This document shows positions 14,871 to 16,238 of a DNA stretch of 16,238 bases, in pieces. Location: the NCBI GenBank assembly GCA_036480335.1, contig JAZGGH010000115.1:1-16238 (forward strand), given 5' to 3'. A model generated the notes under the pieces. The model worked only from the letters and a program-made list of their open reading frames with translations, was not told the origin of the DNA and did not search any database. The DNA is from JAZGER01 sp036480335 (GTDB taxonomy: Bacteria; Pseudomonadota; Gammaproteobacteria; DSM-19610). Each line of letters opens with the position of its first letter. Position 1 is the stretch's first letter. The position numbers were made by a program, and so were the translations under genes.

Positions 14871-14899
14871 AAAAAAGGGACGGCCTATCAGACCATCCC
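14871..14899 (-). terminator. Intrinsic terminator of the glycine-rich gene
   Basis: On the minus strand a 9-bp stem GGGATGGTC / GGCCGTCCC, with two G-T wobbles, encloses a 5-nt loop and is followed by six T residues (14876-14871). It starts 22 bp after the stop of the minus-strand glycine-rich gene. No T-tract follows in the plus direction, so it is directional. Confidence 0.9.
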
Positions 14900-14921
14900 T
14901 GGATTTACTGAGCTAGTGAAA

Positions 14922-15227
14922 TTATTTCTTACCGCCCATAAGCATACCGGCAAGACCGCTCAATATGCCGCCGCCAGCTAGCCCACCACCGATATTTCCA
15001 AGGATATTACCCATATCCATGCCACCAGCAGGATCACCTCCCGTCGCGCCACCAATAAGACCGCCAAGCATTGGGCCAAGCGCAGCACCACCGCCAAGAC
15101 CGCCTAGCGCACCTGAAATTAGCTTGGGCAACAAGCCCATTGCAGCGCTTTTAACTATACTGCTCACAAAACCACCACCAGCCATACCAGATATAGCTTG
15201 AATAATTAGTGGAATAATTGTTTCCAT
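14922..15227 (-). CDS. Glycine-rich hydrophobic small protein
   Basis: A 101-residue protein, METIIPLIIQAISG..., that is about one-third glycine and otherwise Ala, Leu, Ile and Met. It has many GxxxG-type spacings and only a few charged residues (K26, K35, D65, D71 and the terminal KK). The opening M-E-x-I-I-P-L-I-I-Q-x-I-S-G resembles a group of uncharacterised glycine-rich bacterial proteins. No standard signal peptide, lipobox or double-glycine leader is clear; glycine zippers suggest membrane insertion or self-association. The gene is a complete unit: promoter-like elements (15275-15248), GGGAG 6 nt before ATG 15227, and a strong terminator. That makes expression likely even though the composition is low-complexity. 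The opposite strand also has an open frame (14965-15201), a Pro/Ala/Ser-rich mirror of this gene. Bacteriocin-like activity is possible but unsupported. Confidence 0.75.
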   Translation of the reverse strand: METIIPLIIQAISGMAGGGFVSSIVKSAAMGLLPKLISGALGGLGGGAALGPMLGGLIGGATGGDPAGGMDMGNILGNIGGGLAGGGILSGLAGMLMGGKK

Positions 15228-15247
15228 AATAAACTCCCAATATATGT

Positions 15248-15275
15248 TTTATATTTTCTAAGGATGAATTAACAA
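15248..15275 (-). promoter_or_regulatory. Likely sigma-70 promoter of the glycine-rich gene
   Basis: On the minus strand, TTGTTA (15275-15270), a 16-bp spacer and TATAAA (15253-15248) match -35/-10 hexamers at most positions. The -10 ends about 20 bp before the start codon, leaving room for a short leader containing the GGGAG ribosome site. Confidence 0.45.
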
Positions 15276-15609
15276 CGGCTATAGTCTAGCGCAAACACCT
15301 AGCTATCGGCAATCACTATAAATATGGTGAAACATAGCGATCAGAAATTAGCCAGGCAACGTTGAGTGAAACAGCTGAAAACTTTCATCTTGGCCATTGT
15401 ACAAAGTGGAATTGAGGGATTTGCAAGATATTAAGTGGCAAACTTCAGCAACTTCTTAATAACGAGGGTGATTTAACCAGGCTTATGACATTGATGAATC
15501 GCTTATTCATATCTGGATACGTTTGATGAACTGGCAAAAAGCAATGCCGGAACGGTATTTCGGGCGATGGAGTTCGAATGAAAAGGAATGTCTGGCAGCC
15601 GCGATGTTG
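15276..15609. other. Non-coding or decayed stretch between two minus-strand genes
   Basis: About 330 bp contain no complete gene with a ribosome site. A plus-strand open stretch from 15472 to 15636 reads F-N-Q-A-Y-D-I-D-E-S-L-I-H-I-W-I-R-L..., with in-frame stops just before it and an overlap into the next gene's 3' end. In another frame, 15514-15582 reads D-T-F-D-E-L-A-K-S-N-A-G. The mix of short protein-like segments in shifting frames suggests a decayed gene, but I do not recognise the family. No tRNA, IS end or CRISPR is seen. Confidence 0.4.
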
Positions 15610-16146
15610 CTAGCCAGGCCGAATCAGGCGATATAAGTTTTTCGTGCTGAGGGCATTATCATGAGCATCGGTAGCTCGTTTGATTGCCCGATAGGCTCTA
15701 TCATTATCATGCAGTAAATAATGCAATGCTGCAATCATAAAGGCTGCATCCGATTGATAGCCGGCAGTATCCAGGCGCTGCTCATATTTCTTAATCAGCC
15801 TGTGCATGCGTGATTTGAGTGAATGCTTGAAATCAATATAGTGCAGCGACTCCGGATCAACCCTGAAGGCGCGGCGCATTGCCCACGTGGCTTTATTCAG
15901 ATTACCAAGCATCGCCATTGATAATGCATAACCTACCTTGAAGGCACCATCTTTCTGATTTCGTTGAGCTTGTTTTGAGAAGATGTTAAGTGCTTTGCGG
16001 GGTTTGTTTTTAGCTAACAAACGCCAGCCAGCATCCTCTGGCGAATATTTATCTGATGCAGTGTCGCCATAATTACGATCAGAAAAGCGTGGCGAATATG
16101 AGTAGCTATAGCTTAGCAGGCTGTTGAAAAAGTCCCGCAAGCTCAC
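15610..16146 (-). CDS. TPR-like protein with 5' end replaced by an IS
   Basis: An open frame of 178 codons. The body (about residues 35-178) resembles a tetratricopeptide-repeat protein: E-D-A-G-W-R-L-L, K-A-L-N-I-F-S-K-Q-A, K-V-G-Y-A-L-S-M-A-M-L-G, A-T-W-A-M-R-R-A-F-R-V-D-P-E, then A-A-L-H-Y-L-L-H-D-N-D-R-A-Y-R-A-I. Such helix pairs mediate protein contacts; no enzymatic role is implied. The first ten codons, MSLRDFFNSL, are encoded by the end of the adjacent insertion sequence (16117-16146), not by the original gene. The native N-terminus, perhaps with a signal peptide, has been lost. A Y/S-rich stretch (SYSYSYSPRFSDRNYG) follows the junction and is probably native. The protein is probably non-functional or mis-localised; expression would need a promoter inside the IS. 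Confidence 0.7.
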   Translation of the reverse strand: MSLRDFFNSLLSYSYSYSPRFSDRNYGDTASDKYSPEDAGWRLLAKNKPRKALNIFSKQAQRNQKDGAFKVGYALSMAMLGNLNKATWAMRRAFRVDPESLHYIDFKHSLKSRMHRLIKKYEQRLDTAGYQSDAAFMIAALHYLLHDNDRAYRAIKRATDAHDNALSTKNLYRLIRPG

Positions 16147-16238
16147 TGGGTTTAGTAGAATACATTTTTCGATACATGAATCAGGTTAATCCTCCTATGC
16201 GCGGTGCAGACGTTTTCCAGGAACATCTTTTTTCAACG
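16117..16238 (+). mobile_element. Left end of an IS5/IS1182-like insertion sequence (partial)
   Basis: The motif CAGGCTGTTGAAAAAGTC begins at 16117 and resembles the terminal repeats of many IS5/IS1182-type elements. It is followed 41 bp later by a transposase start. Immediately outside lies TTAG (16113-16116), which would fit a YTAR-type 4-bp target duplication. The other end is beyond the window, so the duplication is unproven. The family call is from memory of the end and the protein start. Confidence 0.65.
16176..16238 (+). CDS. IS5/IS1182-like transposase, N-terminal fragment
   Basis: The first 21 codons of a gene that continues past the right edge read MNQVNPPMRGADVFQEHLFS. The M-R-G-x-D-x-x-x-x-x-L-F pattern near the start is characteristic of DDE transposases that carry a DUF772-type N-terminal domain, where it precedes a 'VPxxHPLR' segment not reached here. 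Integrity of the catalytic domain cannot be judged. It is transcribed away from the truncated TPR-like gene. Confidence 0.65.
   Translation, partial: MNQVNPPMRGADVFQEHLFST

Noticed and set aside
14965..15201. Plus-strand Pro/Ala/Ser-rich open frame of 78 residues
   Set aside because: It is the mirror of the minus-strand glycine-rich gene (Gly codons read as Pro or Ala on the other strand). It has no ribosome site, while the minus strand has promoter, ribosome site and terminator.
15526..15636. A 36-residue plus-strand gene
   Set aside because: There is no ribosome site, the open frame extends upstream without a start, and its end overlaps the minus-strand TPR-like gene; treated as decay.
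1..16238. The window as a composite transposon carrying the flagellar cluster between two IS elements
   Set aside because: The left element is IS256-like and the right one IS5/IS1182-like; their ends and transposases are unrelated, so they could not mobilise the segment together.
1..16238. CRISPR arrays, tRNA or rRNA genes
   Set aside because: No regularly spaced direct repeats, cloverleaf-like sequence with a CCA/TTCGA-type arm, or rRNA motifs were recognised.

Overview
The window reads as chromosomal DNA of a flagellated gammaproteobacterium of moderate G+C. Evidence: a contiguous flgN-flgM-flgA / cheV / flgBCDEFGHIJKL cluster, a FlgJ with a C-terminal muramidase domain, both L- and P-ring proteins (Gram-negative envelope), and sigma-28 and sigma-54 type promoters in the places gammaproteobacterial flagellar hierarchies use them. 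I cannot name the genus.

Layout. Positions 1-~166 hold the left part of an IS256-type insertion sequence, with its transposase start on the minus strand. It abuts the stop codon of flgN. The minus strand then carries flgN, flgM (overlapping by 4 bp) and flgA. A divergent intergenic region contains a clear FliA promoter for cheV, which ends in an intrinsic terminator. From 3215 to 13638 the ten genes flgB to flgL run head-to-tail with very short gaps, behind a good sigma-54 promoter (GG-N10-GC). They encode the proximal rod (FlgB, C, F), distal rod (FlgG), hook cap and hook (FlgD, E), L and P rings (FlgH, I), the rod cap/muramidase (FlgJ) and the two hook-filament junction proteins (FlgK, L). 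The CheR gene often found between cheV and flgB in related clusters is absent; the gap holds a terminator, several inverted repeats and the promoter.

Downstream of flgL the content changes to accessory genes. First comes a HAD-fold protein whose catalytic aspartates are substituted. It is followed by a 54-residue Cys-rich protein, a short ORF resembling the conserved tail of RHS proteins, and a 101-residue glycine-rich protein on the minus strand with its own promoter and terminator. After about 380 bp of apparently decayed DNA there is a TPR-like protein gene on the minus strand. Its 5' end has been replaced by the end of a second, unrelated IS (IS5/IS1182-like), whose transposase starts at the right edge of the window.

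Working together: flgBCDEFGHIJKL build the hook-basal body. FlgA chaperones the P ring, FlgN chaperones FlgK/FlgL, and FlgM holds FliA in check until the hook is finished. The FliA promoters in front of flgM and cheV fit a late-class timing for those genes, while the sigma-54 promoter in front of flgB fits middle-class timing. The core flagellar block looks intact; novelty is confined to its IS-bounded edges.
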